From Parambassis ranga (taxonomy: Eukaryota; Chordata; Actinopteri; Ambassidae): a DNA stretch of 64,000 nucleotides. The DNA lies in contig NC_041031.1 in the NCBI RefSeq assembly GCF_900634625.1, positions 12,978,904-13,042,903 of the forward strand, written 5' to 3'. Made by a program: the position numbers and the translations under genes. This document shows, piece after piece, positions 51,839 through 64,000 of this stretch (the first letter of the stretch is position 1; each line of letters starts with the position of its first letter). The notes beneath the pieces were generated by a model that worked only from the letters and a program-made list of their open reading frames with translations, was not told where the DNA came from and searched no databases.

Positions 51839-54800
51839 GTAATAATGCACGTTTTTCTTTTATTACTGTGAGTAACTGTTTTTTTTTTTTTTATTATGAT
51901 AAACTGTGTTTCTAATGTTTGCCAGCAGTGTGTTTCCTAATGGATTGTTGCAACTGTACTGCAAAATATCAAGCAACTTACCAATAACTTGGTCAAAGTT
52001 TAAAAGTTGCAAAAGCGTCAGAGTTATTAAGTTGCTGTGAAAGGGCACTTATAGTGAGTGTGTGTCTATCAATGATTAGATTACAGTGAATTTTTTTTTA
52101 TTGAATGTGCTTATCTGCTGCGGCTTCCTTTGCTTGTATCCCAGGAGAAAGTTGTTGTTATGGGAGTTCTGTTTGAAGGGACTGTGTCTGTGTAGATATA
52201 CTTTGACAGGAGTTTTGAGTTGAAATTAACATATTTGAACTTATTTTACTTGTATAAAACAGTGCAGGATATGAGAAGTGGGTGTGTACCTACAGAGGAC
52301 TTGACTAGAGTTGCGCACTTCACTTTTCCCATAGTGTTAACTCAACTTTGTACAAATGATGTAAGGTTTTTTTCTGTGCTTTAAGACCCTTCAAAGGCAA
52401 CACCTCTTGAAAAGTGAAGTGACTTGACTGTTGTGCAATGTGGATGTACGCACATACCTCCACTAGTTGGTGGGGCAGTAGACAGGAATATGCCACATAG
52501 TAGAGGAAATTTGAATTGAAGATGCATGCGGAATAATAAAGTCAGGATGGATGTGTTGTTGCTGCTCAGGTGTTTTTTTTTATATCTGACTAGCCCTACA
52601 CTGAGTCTTGGGAGTTTAAAAAGTAAAGGTACTTCCCTATGAGAGCCTGCAGCAACAGGCTTGGGTGTGGATCCCTTTCCTTCACCTCCCTCCTCCCACC
52701 TCTTTTTCTTACTCCCTCCCTACTTGCTTCTCTGTCTCCTCACAAAGGCACACCCTTTACAGCTAGAAAAAAAAACTGTACACGCTGCAAAGTGTCGTCG
52801 CAGTAGGTCCTTCCAAGTACATCAAAAGGCCCTTCAAGGGATGTCTGGCATTAATGTCTTATACATGTTCACGGTGTATTTTTAAACTATAATTTTTACA
52901 ACGCAGTGAAAAAAAATTGTTTATATGAAAGAGTTGTCTTTTTTTTAATGCGGACTGCTTTTGTGGAATGTGGTGAAAGTGCCTGTAGGTTCTTGAAATG
53001 ATCATTTCCTTTAAGGATATACTTTTTTTTCAGTTTGTGTTACATAATAGAAAGCTGAAAACTGTTCCTGCCGCTGCTTGGTTCTGAGATGTGTGTATGT
53101 TTTATGACCTACATAGACATAGGAGAGAGATTTCTCTGTCTCCATTTTACCTTGGGTTTCTTAACCTGGGCTGCCTGCCAGGGCACGCAGGGGGAGAAGA
53201 AGGGAGGAAGACAGGGAGAGAGAGTCAGGGAGTGAGTAAGTGAAGGAGGGGGGATGGGCGGGGTGGGGGGTGAGGGGGGGGAGTAATGGAATGTAGTGGT
53301 TTGGAAAGACAAGCTAATTGAAACCAGGTTTGAGGCATAGAGGGGGGAGCTTTGAGACTTTGCACATTTGGAGAAAGAGAAAAATGTGTTTCACGAACCA
53401 AAAAGTTATGCGTGTTGGTAAACTTACACCACGAACGTCATCTTTTCAGGTTTGCTTCAGACTAGAATCTTTATAGGCTGTCTGGTCTGTTCTTGTTATG
53501 ATGCATGTGTTAAAAAAAGCAGATAAAAACAGATCAGACTGCTTCAAGTTAAATTTCACTGTGTGCAGTTGTGTGTTCTCAACAGCTCCCTCCTGCCACA
53601 CCCAAAAGTCAACTCTGATGAGTGTTAGGGAGTGCTGCTTTTTTGCCCTGCTCTCTGCAATGTGCTGTTAACTCACGCTGAGTGCCCCACAGCTATAAAA
53701 GTCTGGCATTTCTCGAATTGCTCTTGTCAAGGTGAATTTCAGAAATCAATGTTTTGCTTGTTGATATGGTACAAGGTATGTAACATATGTTGCTACAGGT
53801 GGAGTTTTGCCGCAGGGAAGGGGTGTGGACTTATATAGGCATAATAAACATGGCACATATTTCAACCTTCACAACTGCTCTACCCGCCTGTAGCTGCAAT
53901 GCTTGTCAGTTAACAGGGCCTCATCTTGGCCGAGGGCGGATGCTGTTTGTCTAAATACTGGCACTGTCTACACGTGCAGCAGTACAGAAGGCATATTATG
54001 TTGTCACCTAAAGCAATTTAAGACTTATGGATTTTATTTTTTTTAAAAAACACACTGTAAAATGTTTATGGCTTTATGGGTTACAAAATTGTCTCCCTCA
54101 TTATAGCCGTTATTTACAGTGCAGGCTGCCACTCATGCTGATTTTGTTCCACTTGGCACTTATCTGTCAAACAGCATCTTTAGAGTGGCTGGAGAAAAGG
54201 ACATGCCTCATGACTGTTTCATGAGTCTTAACTGGTGTGAAAATATTTATCATAGGGTCTTGCAAGTGTTGATTGACAGCATGGATGTGAGAAGCGACGT
54301 TACTCATGCGTGCCAGTGTGAAATGTAAGGAAACTTGTCTCTAGCATACTTCCTCTGTCATTTCCTCATAGGTTTGTTGAGTGGGTGTAGCAAGGGGGGC
54401 ACAGCATGGGTAAGAGAAAAGAGGGAGGTACTGAGTAGCAGAGATGGACTGAATGTAGCTGAAAAATAGAGGGCGATTGTATAGCTCATTTCTTTTTTTT
54501 TTTTATTATTTTCATTTGGAAGCAAAGCTGATGTCGTCGACATCCTAAAGTTTCAGGAGATTAGCTGAAGACCCATCCACAGGATTGCTAAAATACAACA
54601 ATAGCAAACTTATACATACACGGGAGTTCCAGGGAGGGAAGTTTAGTTTTCCTGGAGATGCAAATAAACATTTAACCATAGTGTGTGATTTTAGAAATTC
54701 TTTCTAGGCTATATCCACCCAGCAGCCACTCCCTTCTCACCCATCCAGCGCTGGTTTGGAATGTTTCAGCATGTCTGTATTATTCTCTGTGGAGCGCCTA

Positions 54801-57800
54801 TCATTAGCCTTGTTGTTGAGAAATAGTGCTTTGAGAGGTATGATGAGATCTCATAAGTCACACCCATGCATGTGCATGCAATTGAAACTTGTTTATTGTA
54901 AGCTTAAAGAAGCCAAAGGGTGTGAATCATTTCTTTTTCTGATAAGCCAATTGCATCTGCTACACGCCTCACACATAAAATAAATAACTAAATCTTGATT
55001 AACTGATCTTGTATTGGATGGCTGTCCTGCTATTTATAATGTCCTACCTGCAACATAACCCTCACAAAAATGCTGCCCTGTGCGAGGTATGTCACCTAGC
55101 ATATCTTACCAACACTGTATTTGGAGTGAGACGGGCAACAGGGCCTGGAATGTACATTTAGAAATACATTCAGCTTTGTTTACATGTTCTTTATCTGCTG
55201 CAAGATAATCAGGTGAAAGATGGTGAGGAGTGCCCTCAGGGTGGCACTCTACCCTCTCTACTTTCTCTAAACAACTCCGCACTACTCTGGTCTAAATAAC
55301 TAACTATGAATCCCAATGCTGTGCTAATATGTTTCAAATTTGACAGCTAATGGAGTCTATATATACATTCTGCTGCTATGGTTGCTATTTAGCCTTCCTC
55401 TTTAACCTTCTCATCCCCTGTTCTATGAATGGACTTGCATTTGTCCTTGTTCAAACACCAGCTGTGGATGAATGAAACCAATCCAGAATAAAATGCCAAA
55501 TTAAACGGTGTTGAAGCGTGGCCTGTGACAGGTTGCTATGGTTGTTAGTTTACTCATCATATGTGCAAAGCTCTCTTGTTGAGTTTGCTAGTTATGCCTG
55601 TTTAAAATTTGCATCCACATGGTTGTGCTTGTGTTCATTCAACTTCTTTGCTCAACAGGATCACTTCTCATTTCAAATCAGAACAGCTCAGGGACCATTG
55701 AGAGAGTTTGAGACTCTCACCTCTTGGATGTATAGGGCTATACTACATTATGGTAGGGGCTTGGTTGAACATTTAGTTGACATATTAGGAAATACATGGT
55801 TGAAATGAGCATTCTGATTTTGTTTGTGATCTTGTAAAACCAGAAAAAGAGGTTTTTAAGAGTTTACCCCAGTTTTTCCATTTGCTGTATAACTCCTGCC
55901 AAAGTCACAATGGTTTAATCAGCAGCAGGCCAAGTTGGCGTCAGTGGGCAGGCTTTGGTCATATGCAGGACTTGTGGTTTGGGTCAGGACTGTGTGGATA
56001 GCATAGAGCACAGAAAAGAACTATTTATTTTGACACTCATTCCTTTTATATGCGTCACACATACAAGTCCTATCGGCTTGTTTAAGGCTGGGGCCTGCTG
56101 TGTCTCTTTTTGTATTTGTTGTGCTTGCTCTGTCAAACTACAATGCAGCGAGGGGAACAGGGAGTCTTTTCTGTTTTGACAACAAGATTGATTTTGTCGC
56201 TGCTTCTCTCTCTCCCTATTTGCCTCTCTGCTCTGAGGTCCTTTTATTCCCTTATAATCAAATCTTATCATCCACCAGCAACACGGTGCATGATACACTT
56301 ACAACTGAGCTGTAATCACTGTCACACTGCTTCTCGCTTCTGTTCACCAAATTGATTTGATTTGGCAATCAGCTTGGCAGATTGACGAAACCCACTTTGA
56401 TCAGTTTCCAGTCTGTTGAGAGCTTGCGTACACACTGTGACAGTCAAACAGTCCAGGTATGTGCCCTTAAGAGAAGAGAGAGGGCCTGGGAAGGGGGTGG
56501 AATGAGTACGTAATTGTGAAAGCCATGTTGCATCATTTAAGTGCACAAGTCAAGCCAATAATGTGATGATGTTGTTTGTTATACATTTTAGCATATCCTG
56601 CGTGTTACTTCTCACTTTGAAACAGAATGCTTCAGGGTTTGATTAATTATGCCCCATGTTGTGTTCCGAGCAGAACCTGGAGGTTGGGCTGGGTGTGGTT
56701 GACTCAATGCAGGGGGGCAGGCACTCGGGCAGGGTGCAGGGTGGGCGGCATAGAATAAGGCAGGAGTCAGAGAGAAAGAGGACATTTCTTTGGAGTTAGT
56801 CACCGTGGGGAGAGGCTGGGCTCCTTTCCAGCTGGCCTGACGGCTCTATCAAGGAATGTGTGTGACTGGAGGCCTGGGTGGGGCTGTGCACTGAGCTGCT
56901 CCCTCTGCAAGCAAAGTGCAGAGGCGCAAGAGATTTGATCTGCCTCGTGGACTGTGCTGTGATGTTTCTACTCACACAGCATGTGTTTTTATTTGCTTTT
57001 CCTGCTGCTATTGACCACACAAAGCCTGTCTGACATACATGTGTATTTGTTTATATGTGTGATCTGAAGGTTTTGAGTGCAGAAGGCGGGGCAGGCGATT
57101 TCTTATCTTTGGAGTTTGTTTAGTCTGATATTACCATTGTCAAATTGGCTTTTATGGAGCAATATTTATTTTACATGACACAGAAAACGTGATAGGTATA
57201 GAAACATTTTTTCACATATAAAAACATGATTGTTTACATCTTGCATGTGCTATGTGTGTGTGAACTCTTGTATTACCTATAATTGCTACTTTGAAACCTT
57301 CCGATGGCCTGTACCTAAATGACTCCTGACACAGCACCCTGATTAATACGTCTCTGTAACCAGAGTATGGGCTAGAGAGTATACACAGCTGCTGTGCTGT
57401 AAGTCTCCCCACACAAACATAATGACAGCCATGTACTGACTGGCATTTATCTCAGCTATGTGTATTTTATTTAAGTATAAATCTCATTTATAACAATGCA
57501 TTCTTGCTTAAAGTGTTTTACTATCTCTGCATCACTGCTTTTCAGGAACATGTTTACTTTTTGTTTATTATCGTATACAGATTTTTAGAAATGGTTTCAC
57601 TCGCACAAACACAGTTATTTGGTATAATTTTCAGCAAAGTAATGAGCACTTTAGTTTATTGAACCCAGGGCTGGGGAGGGGGACGTTAATGATGGGGTTG
57701 GAGAGCCTGTCTAAGAAGAATTTTTCTGTGGGACATGTTCCCACCGGTAGATGCCTGTCTACGCACACACTAAGTCTGTTTCTGTTTGTACTGTGCCTGA

Positions 57801-58500
57801 CAAAGAGAAGGCTTTGTTTCACAATACACAGATAGGTTGACACAATAATACTCCTAAGACCTGCAAGATGTTGGGCTAGTTGCAGCGAGTAGAAGATTGA
57901 CTTGGAACGCAGATTGACTCCTCTAAATGATGAGCAAAGTTGCAATACAGTACAGCAAACAAGTGTTATTGCCATATTAACTGATGCAGCTTTTTTATAT
58001 AGAACTTTTTATTTTACTTCTCACAGTCAGCTAAGCAATGAAACTAGAAAGTCATGAATGTTTTTAAGAATACATTTCCCTTTTGAATCCTTTTAGAACC
58101 AAATTGAGCATCATGCTTTCCTGCAGATGCAGAAGTAGCTGGACTTATTTACTTAAAGGGAGTTTAGCACGATCACTTACAAGACCTCCACCAGTCAGTT
58201 TGTTAAACATTAAAGCCTCTGAGGGAACTGATTGGTCATGAAAGGGCCAATCTGTTCTTAATGTAACTATAGTATTTGTGACAGTGTTGATCATATGAGG
58301 ACACACCTCTTAATACCACAGTGACTTATATTTTTAAGGCATAACTGTATCTGTTAAGCCTGCCACTGAAACATAGTTACTGCATAAGAGACCATTATGA
58401 TGAACTTAGGACTGGCTTCTTTGGAACTTTAACAAAGTTGAATGATTTATTTTTTTTGGTAAAACTAAACCCAAACTCTGTTTTTGTGTTTTGTTAACAG
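51839..58500 (+). other. putative ahnak intron 1
   Basis: This AT-rich interval has no coding signal. It contains a G-rich tract at 53248-53281 and purine-rich stretches around 53180-53290. Large first introns often hold enhancers, but none can be recognised here. Confidence 0.4.
53248..53281 (+). other. potential G-quadruplex tract
   Basis: Five runs of three to eight G (starting GGGGGGATGGGCGGGG) are separated by one to three bases, which satisfies the usual quadruplex pattern. It lies in the putative ahnak intron 1, on the sense strand. Confidence 0.7.
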
Positions 58501-58560
58501 AAGTCAAGACAACAAGAATAAATCAGACGGAAGCCCTTGGCTTTGCTTGAGCAATCCAAG
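58501..58560 (+). other. ahnak: probable non-coding leader exon 2 of ahnak
   Basis: TTTTGTTAACAG precedes a 60-base segment that ends CAATCCAAG|GTAAGTG, so both splice sites are strong. There is no ATG in it. It is placed in the ahnak leader by position and strand only. Confidence 0.45.
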
Positions 58561-61500
58561 GTAAGTGTCCAAAGAGATCTGCACAACACTGCCTACACTA
58601 TCTGTTAGTGGATAAATAAAGCAAGAAAACTGACTTCAATCCAAGACCATCTAATCAGTGTCACCTCAGAAATGCATTTGTGTGGGGCCAAACCTCTTTT
58701 GGAATGTTTGTAGCAAAGCCTTCTTTGAACCTGGAAGGTCATGCCTCCATCATTCAGCTGTGAAAGGTCTGCCTTTTGGAAACCTGACACTTGGCTGCTT
58801 CTGTTCACCATGCAGACTTTTTGCACCCCTGCTTCCTCCCCCAAGTGACCACCTGTTCCACTGAGGCCCTTTTTCTTTTCTTATTAAATAACTGAAAAAA
58901 GCCCGCCAACCTAATGCTGCTTTCACACAGTTTGTAAGTCAGCAGCTTCTTTTGAGTGTAGGGAAAACTAAAACTGTGTACAGGCCTCTGCTTGGCCTAT
59001 TACATCAGGGATGCATATTCAGGACTGCTCCGTGGTTGCACTGTAGCTTTGGCTGTCTGCCCCCACCTCCCTACTCTTAACATGCATACCAGGCAACAAT
59101 AACTCCCTTTAACCTAATTTTCTTCTATTGCCAAAGGTTACCTTGAAAGTTTTTTGTTTTGTTTTATATGTATTGTATGTTTTTGATGACATCATTTAAT
59201 AATATGTTATGCTATATAGTATCGGAGTTGTTAGACTCAGGCATAGCAAGTGAAAGAAAGTAGAGGCTTTGAGTCACACTCTGCCTGCTTGTCTTATGAT
59301 TCGAAGAACAGAAACTTTATTTATTCAGTCTTTCTCTAATCTTTTTAACATAAGCAATTTCTATGAAGATGGAAGGATCACTTTCTTTCGGCCTTAGGTT
59401 ATGTTTTGGTTATGTTTCCACATACACAGTGTGTTGTTGCAAGATTCTGAAAAGACTCACAGTATTACCCTTGCATTTTCTTTTCTGCTTCTTCACTTTT
59501 AGTCCTTAGGCTAACATTCCACTAAACACTTTCACAACCATTCCTTTCCCTTTCTCACTTTCATTTTTTTTTGCCATTTCCTCTTTTTTACTCCACATCC
59601 CTCCCTCTCTCTGTGTGCTTTTCCCTTCCCTCCTATATGCTGCAGGCTTCAGCTCCTCCCTGCAGCTTGCCACCAGAAATATGTAAAAACTGTGAGAACA
59701 TATTTCTCTCGATCATGGAAAGACTCATAGGGCAGAAGAAGTTAAAAATATGTCTATCAATGAAATGTTTATGTTCGAAATAAAGAGGGGGGCACAGGAG
59801 AAGTATGTCAAGGAGCTCTCTCTTTAAGTCAGAGAGCTAGTTAGTTTTTTTTTCTTGCCTTCCCTTTTTTAAATATTCAGTCAACAATATGTTCCTTGTT
59901 TGAGAGCTTAAGTGCTTCATTTTTACTGCCACACTCAAATACTGTACTTTGCCATGTCAATAAGCCTGAAGGAAAGAAAACCAAGATCATGTGAAACATT
60001 TGTCAGCTATTTTTGTCTGTTTTTACTGACTGGATGAAGAGAGGATGTGTATGTGTAAAATGAGCCACACTGTGACCCAAGGAAAAAACACAAATGCCTT
60101 TTGATTCATTTCAAATACTCTCTGGATGGCATCAGAAGGACTTGATTAAGATACTATTAGTGGCACTGTTCATTGACTTGAGTGGAACTGGCCTGACGAA
60201 AGTTAAATGGGTGAAGTTGGATTTTTCTCTTCCATGCCCGCACATTTCAGCTGTATGAGGTATGATTGAGGTATATATTGTTGCAAGCTTAAGGTCTTGA
60301 TAGATTTAAGTTTCAAGCTTTTGTCAGTTACACTGACAGACACAATGAGATGCACAGAAAGAAGGAAGGTCAGGTTGTAGATGCCTGCAAGTGTTTGGCG
60401 TCATCTTTGGCATAACCAGCATCCCATGCTCTGGTATTATCACCCTCTGTTGTGTTGTTCTGCCTGCAAAATGCTATTTTAGACAGACGGTTTAATATTA
60501 CCTCAAAGCATTGCATGCATTCTCCAGTATTCCCAATCACACAGCGCCAGTCTATTTATTGACTTGTGATAATTTGTGCTTTGCTTACGGCCTTGGAAAG
60601 GGTAATGTAAATTGAGGAGATCAGCTCTGCCTGTTTATTAATGGTTTTTCACACATATAACTTCAACAGAAAATTTTATCTGACAAAGAAATGGTAATAG
60701 TTATGGGACTCTGTCTTTTCAGTAAATGTAATACTACATTAGTTTACATTCACTCACTTCTCATTTGTTCTAAAAAATAACTGTGTACTGGTAGCATGGC
60801 AAGTTGGTAGATGGTCATTCAGTGAGTGATATGTTCGAAACAGCTGTTTCTTTATCTTTGCCTCAGGTTGCTCTTCTTTCCAGCAGCTTCTTATCTTGCA
60901 GGACAGTGTGACCAAAGCAATAAAATAGACATTTGTGGCTTACTGATCCAATTATGTCATTTATAGTCATGCAAAACTGTAAAGAAACATATTAGTCTGT
61001 ATCTAGCATTTACTTTCACGCTGACAATATTACTTCCGAAAACTATTTTAATGCATAATCAGTGTCTCATTTAGGTCTTTCATGGAATGCTGAAAGAAAA
61101 TTTGGTTTTAAAAGTTGGTCTCTGGTTGTCAAGTCCACCCCATGAAAACAGAAGTAAGCAATCACCACAAAAATTTATATCCTGTTTCTGTGTGCCATGG
61201 CTTGGGTTTTGTCATTTATTACTATAAGCATTATTAGCTGATTACAGGAAAAAAGAAAGATTCCTGAAGCAAATGTAATGATTGCAGTAGGCAGCAGTAG
61301 GACGATGGTGCAATTACATGTATCAAAATATACCTCTAATACTATTGCTACCCACATTCTCTGCAGTGCAGTTTGTTTATGTATTAAGTTGTATTTTCAC
61401 CTATGTAACGAAATGTGAAATGTTGTATCAACATATAGAACATTTCCGGCATTGCAGAGACACATGGTTTTGACAGCTTTGTATAATTTAAAGGGACGGG

Positions 61501-62132
61501 CTGTATAGAGTTTGGTATTGATAAAACAATGAGCCGTTTGATCAAGGTGCGTGGGTAGAAGAATTTCTGGGAAAGTTGTAAACAAGCGCCACTTCTACAA
61601 CACAAATGATGGCAAGGATGATCCTTTTACTGTCTATGGAATTTAATGTCTTTTATAAGAGGGGATGTGTACTAACATCTTAATGTGTTTGTTAGTGTGT
61701 GTTTCTGCATGTGTTTTCTTAAGGAAAGACAATACAACTGCTATTATTCTTTCTATTGACTTCTTTCTATTGAGAACTCGGGTGCTGGTGCAGGATTAAG
61801 CTGATTTTCTCAGGGCAGGGTGTGGTCTGACTTTATCCAAATTTCCAAAACACAGAGCATCCTGGAGGGAGGGACTTGAGGGTTTGGTGTTTTGGAGATA
61901 GAGGCTATGTTGTTAAAAGAGTTTTAACACCATCTAGTGTTCACTTTTGGGTAAATGTAGGCTTCAAAACTAAATAGCTCCCATAGTTAGGTACAATCTT
62001 CTTATTGAGATGAAGAGTTATTTTACAGTCTTATTGACATTTCATCCCAGGAAAATACTTTCCAGACTGATTCTGTTTTCAGGATTTTTTTTATTCTATT
62101 TTATTTTATTTATGTTATGTTTTTTTTTGCAG

Positions 62133-62193
62133 GAAAACAAAGACTGAGTTTCCATCACACCAGGGCTGAAACAGAGAAAAGAAAGAAAACAAG
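62133..62193 (+). other. ahnak: probable non-coding leader exon 3 of ahnak
   Basis: A T-rich tract and GCAG precede GAAAACAAAGACTGAG, and the segment ends GAAAGAAAACAAG|GTAATAA. It is 61 bases long, lies about 107 bases before the coding start exon and has no in-frame ATG. It may be one of alternative leaders. Confidence 0.45.
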
Positions 62194-62300
62194 GTAATAA
62201 CCATTGTTTATGGTTAAAATGACAAGTTCTTGTCAGCTTGTGTGTTTTTTTGTTTACTGACCAAACTTGATAACCAAGCTTTTTGTATGGTTATGTACAG

Positions 62301-64000
62301 ATGGCTGATGACGAGGAAACCAGGGAGGTTCTATTCACAGACTGGGAAGGTCCGGACAAAACCGGGCTGACCATTGAGCAGACCAGTGGAGGGGAGATCT
62401 TTGTCAAAGAGGTAAAAGGAGAGTCACCTGCAGCACGGTCTGGAAAAGTATATCAAGGTAACATATACATTTTTTCCCCAAGCCAATATCTTACCAAATA
62501 TATAAGATGTGTGTCACTGACTTACTTTATTAACGGACTTCTTGTTGCTCTACGATTAATTCATAGGTGACCAGATTGTAGGTGCTACTATCTACTTTGA
62601 AAATATGAGCTCAGAAGAAACTGCAGAGCTGTTGAAGACACTGAACCGACACAAGGTTGGACTTAAACTACAAAACAAAGGAGACAAATCCCCTTGCTAC
62701 TCGCCCATGAGCACACCGTGCCGTTCACCAGTTGGCACCCTTACTTGGGAAGGGAAGACACGTTTTGGAGGTTCCAGTCCAGACATCATTCTTGTAAGTT
62801 TTTAACATAATCATTAATTTGCTTTTAGGGATGCCATTATATTGATACCTGGTATACTAACATTTCTTCTTGTGTTTTTAATCAACAGAGCGGAGATGAT
62901 GAAGATTATAAGAGAATATACACAAAAAAGATTAAACCAAGGCTGAAGTCTGAAGACCTTGCAGAGGGAGTAGATGTTCGCACAGAGCGGCATAGCAGCA
63001 CAAGCAGCGATGGCAGCACAGTCACCACCATTACTCGACGTATCACTACTTACACAGTGGACATGCCAAGTGGCATAAGTGAACAACTTGAACTGTCAAG
63101 TCCAGGTATCAAAGGGCTAAGGCACGAATCTGGAGATGGATCTCCTCGCATCAGATTCTCACATGGCAGTCCTTCAGGTAAAATGGGAACTGAGGAGGGG
63201 GTTTTTGAGTCAAGCAATGTAACGTACACTGGGCCAATTCAAAACACCACAGTTGTAAGAGAGGGAAAAGACAGAGGTGCAGATATCACATTTAAAGTGC
63301 CTAACTTTGGGGTAACAGTAGGTAAAGGCCAGGAAGGCACTGAAAACTCAAGAGGGAGTGGAGAGCAAGCAGGTGGAAACGTTCAAATTTCAAAAACAAC
63401 CATGTCACTAAGAGACGGCAGCAACACTGGCAGTAGGAATATCACAATAGGAGGGTCAGGAGGTGCAGAGATGATCTCGACTGATGAAAATGGTAGGCCA
63501 ATAAGTCTGTCTTCACCAGGAAAAGCGTTTCAAATTTCAACCATGGACAAAACACAGGTGGGAGGTTTTGACAGTGGCTTAAGTGAGGGGCCAAAAGTGG
63601 GGATGTCTGAAATTACCATTAGTCCACCACTGATCAAGGGGTCAGGCAGTATTAATATTCCAAACGTCAGACTTGGCGGTGGCTCCACAGATACTGACGC
63701 TGAGCTGACAGGGGGAAGGATAGGTGGATCAACAATCACATTAGGTAATGTTCCCTCTGGAAACTTGTCTAAAGCGGGCAAGATTTCTGTGACAGGCATG
63801 AACGTTAACCTTGCAGGTTCAAATGAAACTGAGGGCACTACAGGTGATATTAAAATGTCAACAGTCAAGATGCCTATGTTTGGAATGAAAGGAGTACTTA
63901 AGGAGGGAACTAGTCCTGAGGTTCCTGTGACACATAAACTGACTAAAAAATCCGAATTGTCTTTATCTGGGTCAGACACAAATACTGAGGCTCAAGGAGA
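62301..64000 (+). CDS. ahnak: AHNAK-type giant scaffold protein, N-terminal part (3' partial)
   Basis: Coding exons are 62301-62457, 62567-62793 and 62889 to beyond 64000, in matching phases (1, then 0). The start ATG directly follows the acceptor TTATGTACAG. The N-terminal 90 or so residues form a PDZ-like domain (GLTIEQTSGGEIFVKEVK, SPAARSGKVYQGDQIVGATI, HKVGLKL) close to the start of mammalian AHNAK, which is a membrane-associated scaffold linked to calcium channels, annexin 2/S100A10 and actin. Then comes a Ser-rich linker and, in the last exon, glycine-rich low-complexity sequence with AHNAK-like phrases (ITFKVPNFGV, STVKMPMFGMKG). The exon stays open to the window end, as expected for the giant AHNAK repeat exon. 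Position after eef1g agrees with human synteny, which favours ahnak over ahnak2 or periaxin. Confidence 0.93.

Noticed and set aside
63530..63979. 149-codon minus-strand frame
   Set aside because: Shadow of the long open ahnak exon on the plus strand.

Overview
The window is vertebrate nuclear DNA, almost certainly from a teleost fish. The genes have short, phase-correct exons separated by AT-rich introns with GT-AG boundaries. Predicted proteins resemble fish orthologues. The spacers carry repeats of teleost type: a Tc1/mariner end, tRNA-headed SINEs, a non-LTR LINE 3' end and MITE-like elements. The order polr2g, eef1g, ahnak recalls the human 11q12.3 neighbourhood of POLR2G, EEF1G and AHNAK (from memory).

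Layout. Bases 1-604 are the 3' end of a decayed Tc1-like transposon. Bases 701-10613 hold the last six coding exons of an alpha7-type nicotinic acetylcholine receptor subunit on the + strand; its first exons lie upstream of the window. Bases 10.6-23.1 kb are a gene-poor spacer with several repeats. A minus-strand gene at 23161-24229 encodes an AhpD-like (carboxymuconolactone decarboxylase family) protein with an intact E-x11-CxxC-x3-H motif. It is divergent from polr2g (RPB7 of RNA polymerase II, 24905-27485). eef1g (elongation factor 1-gamma) follows at 27987-33278 with ten exons and 437 codons.

A second eef1g copy lies at 35303-39789 with nearly identical exons and introns but no equivalent of exon 1. 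Bases 40.7-51.4 kb are a spacer with no recognisable gene. From about 51.4 kb the 5' end of ahnak begins: three likely non-coding leader exons, then coding exons from 62301 that run off the window end at 64000.

Most notable: introns 7, 8 and 9 of eef1g each carry a relative of one roughly 138-141 nt H/ACA box snoRNA, and all three recur in the second copy, six in total. The stems co-vary between paralogues while both guide pockets stay constant. The pockets are complementary to two stretches of large-subunit rRNA that I recall as pseudouridine sites in yeast (25S positions 2191 and 2314). Second, eef1g copy 2 lost the canonical start exon. A coiled-coil open frame just upstream (34207-34605) ends at a plausible splice donor in the phase needed to join copy 2 exon 2, so a chimeric protein is possible; an in-frame ATG at 35252 is a simpler alternative start. 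Copy-specific transposon insertions show the copies have been separate for some time.
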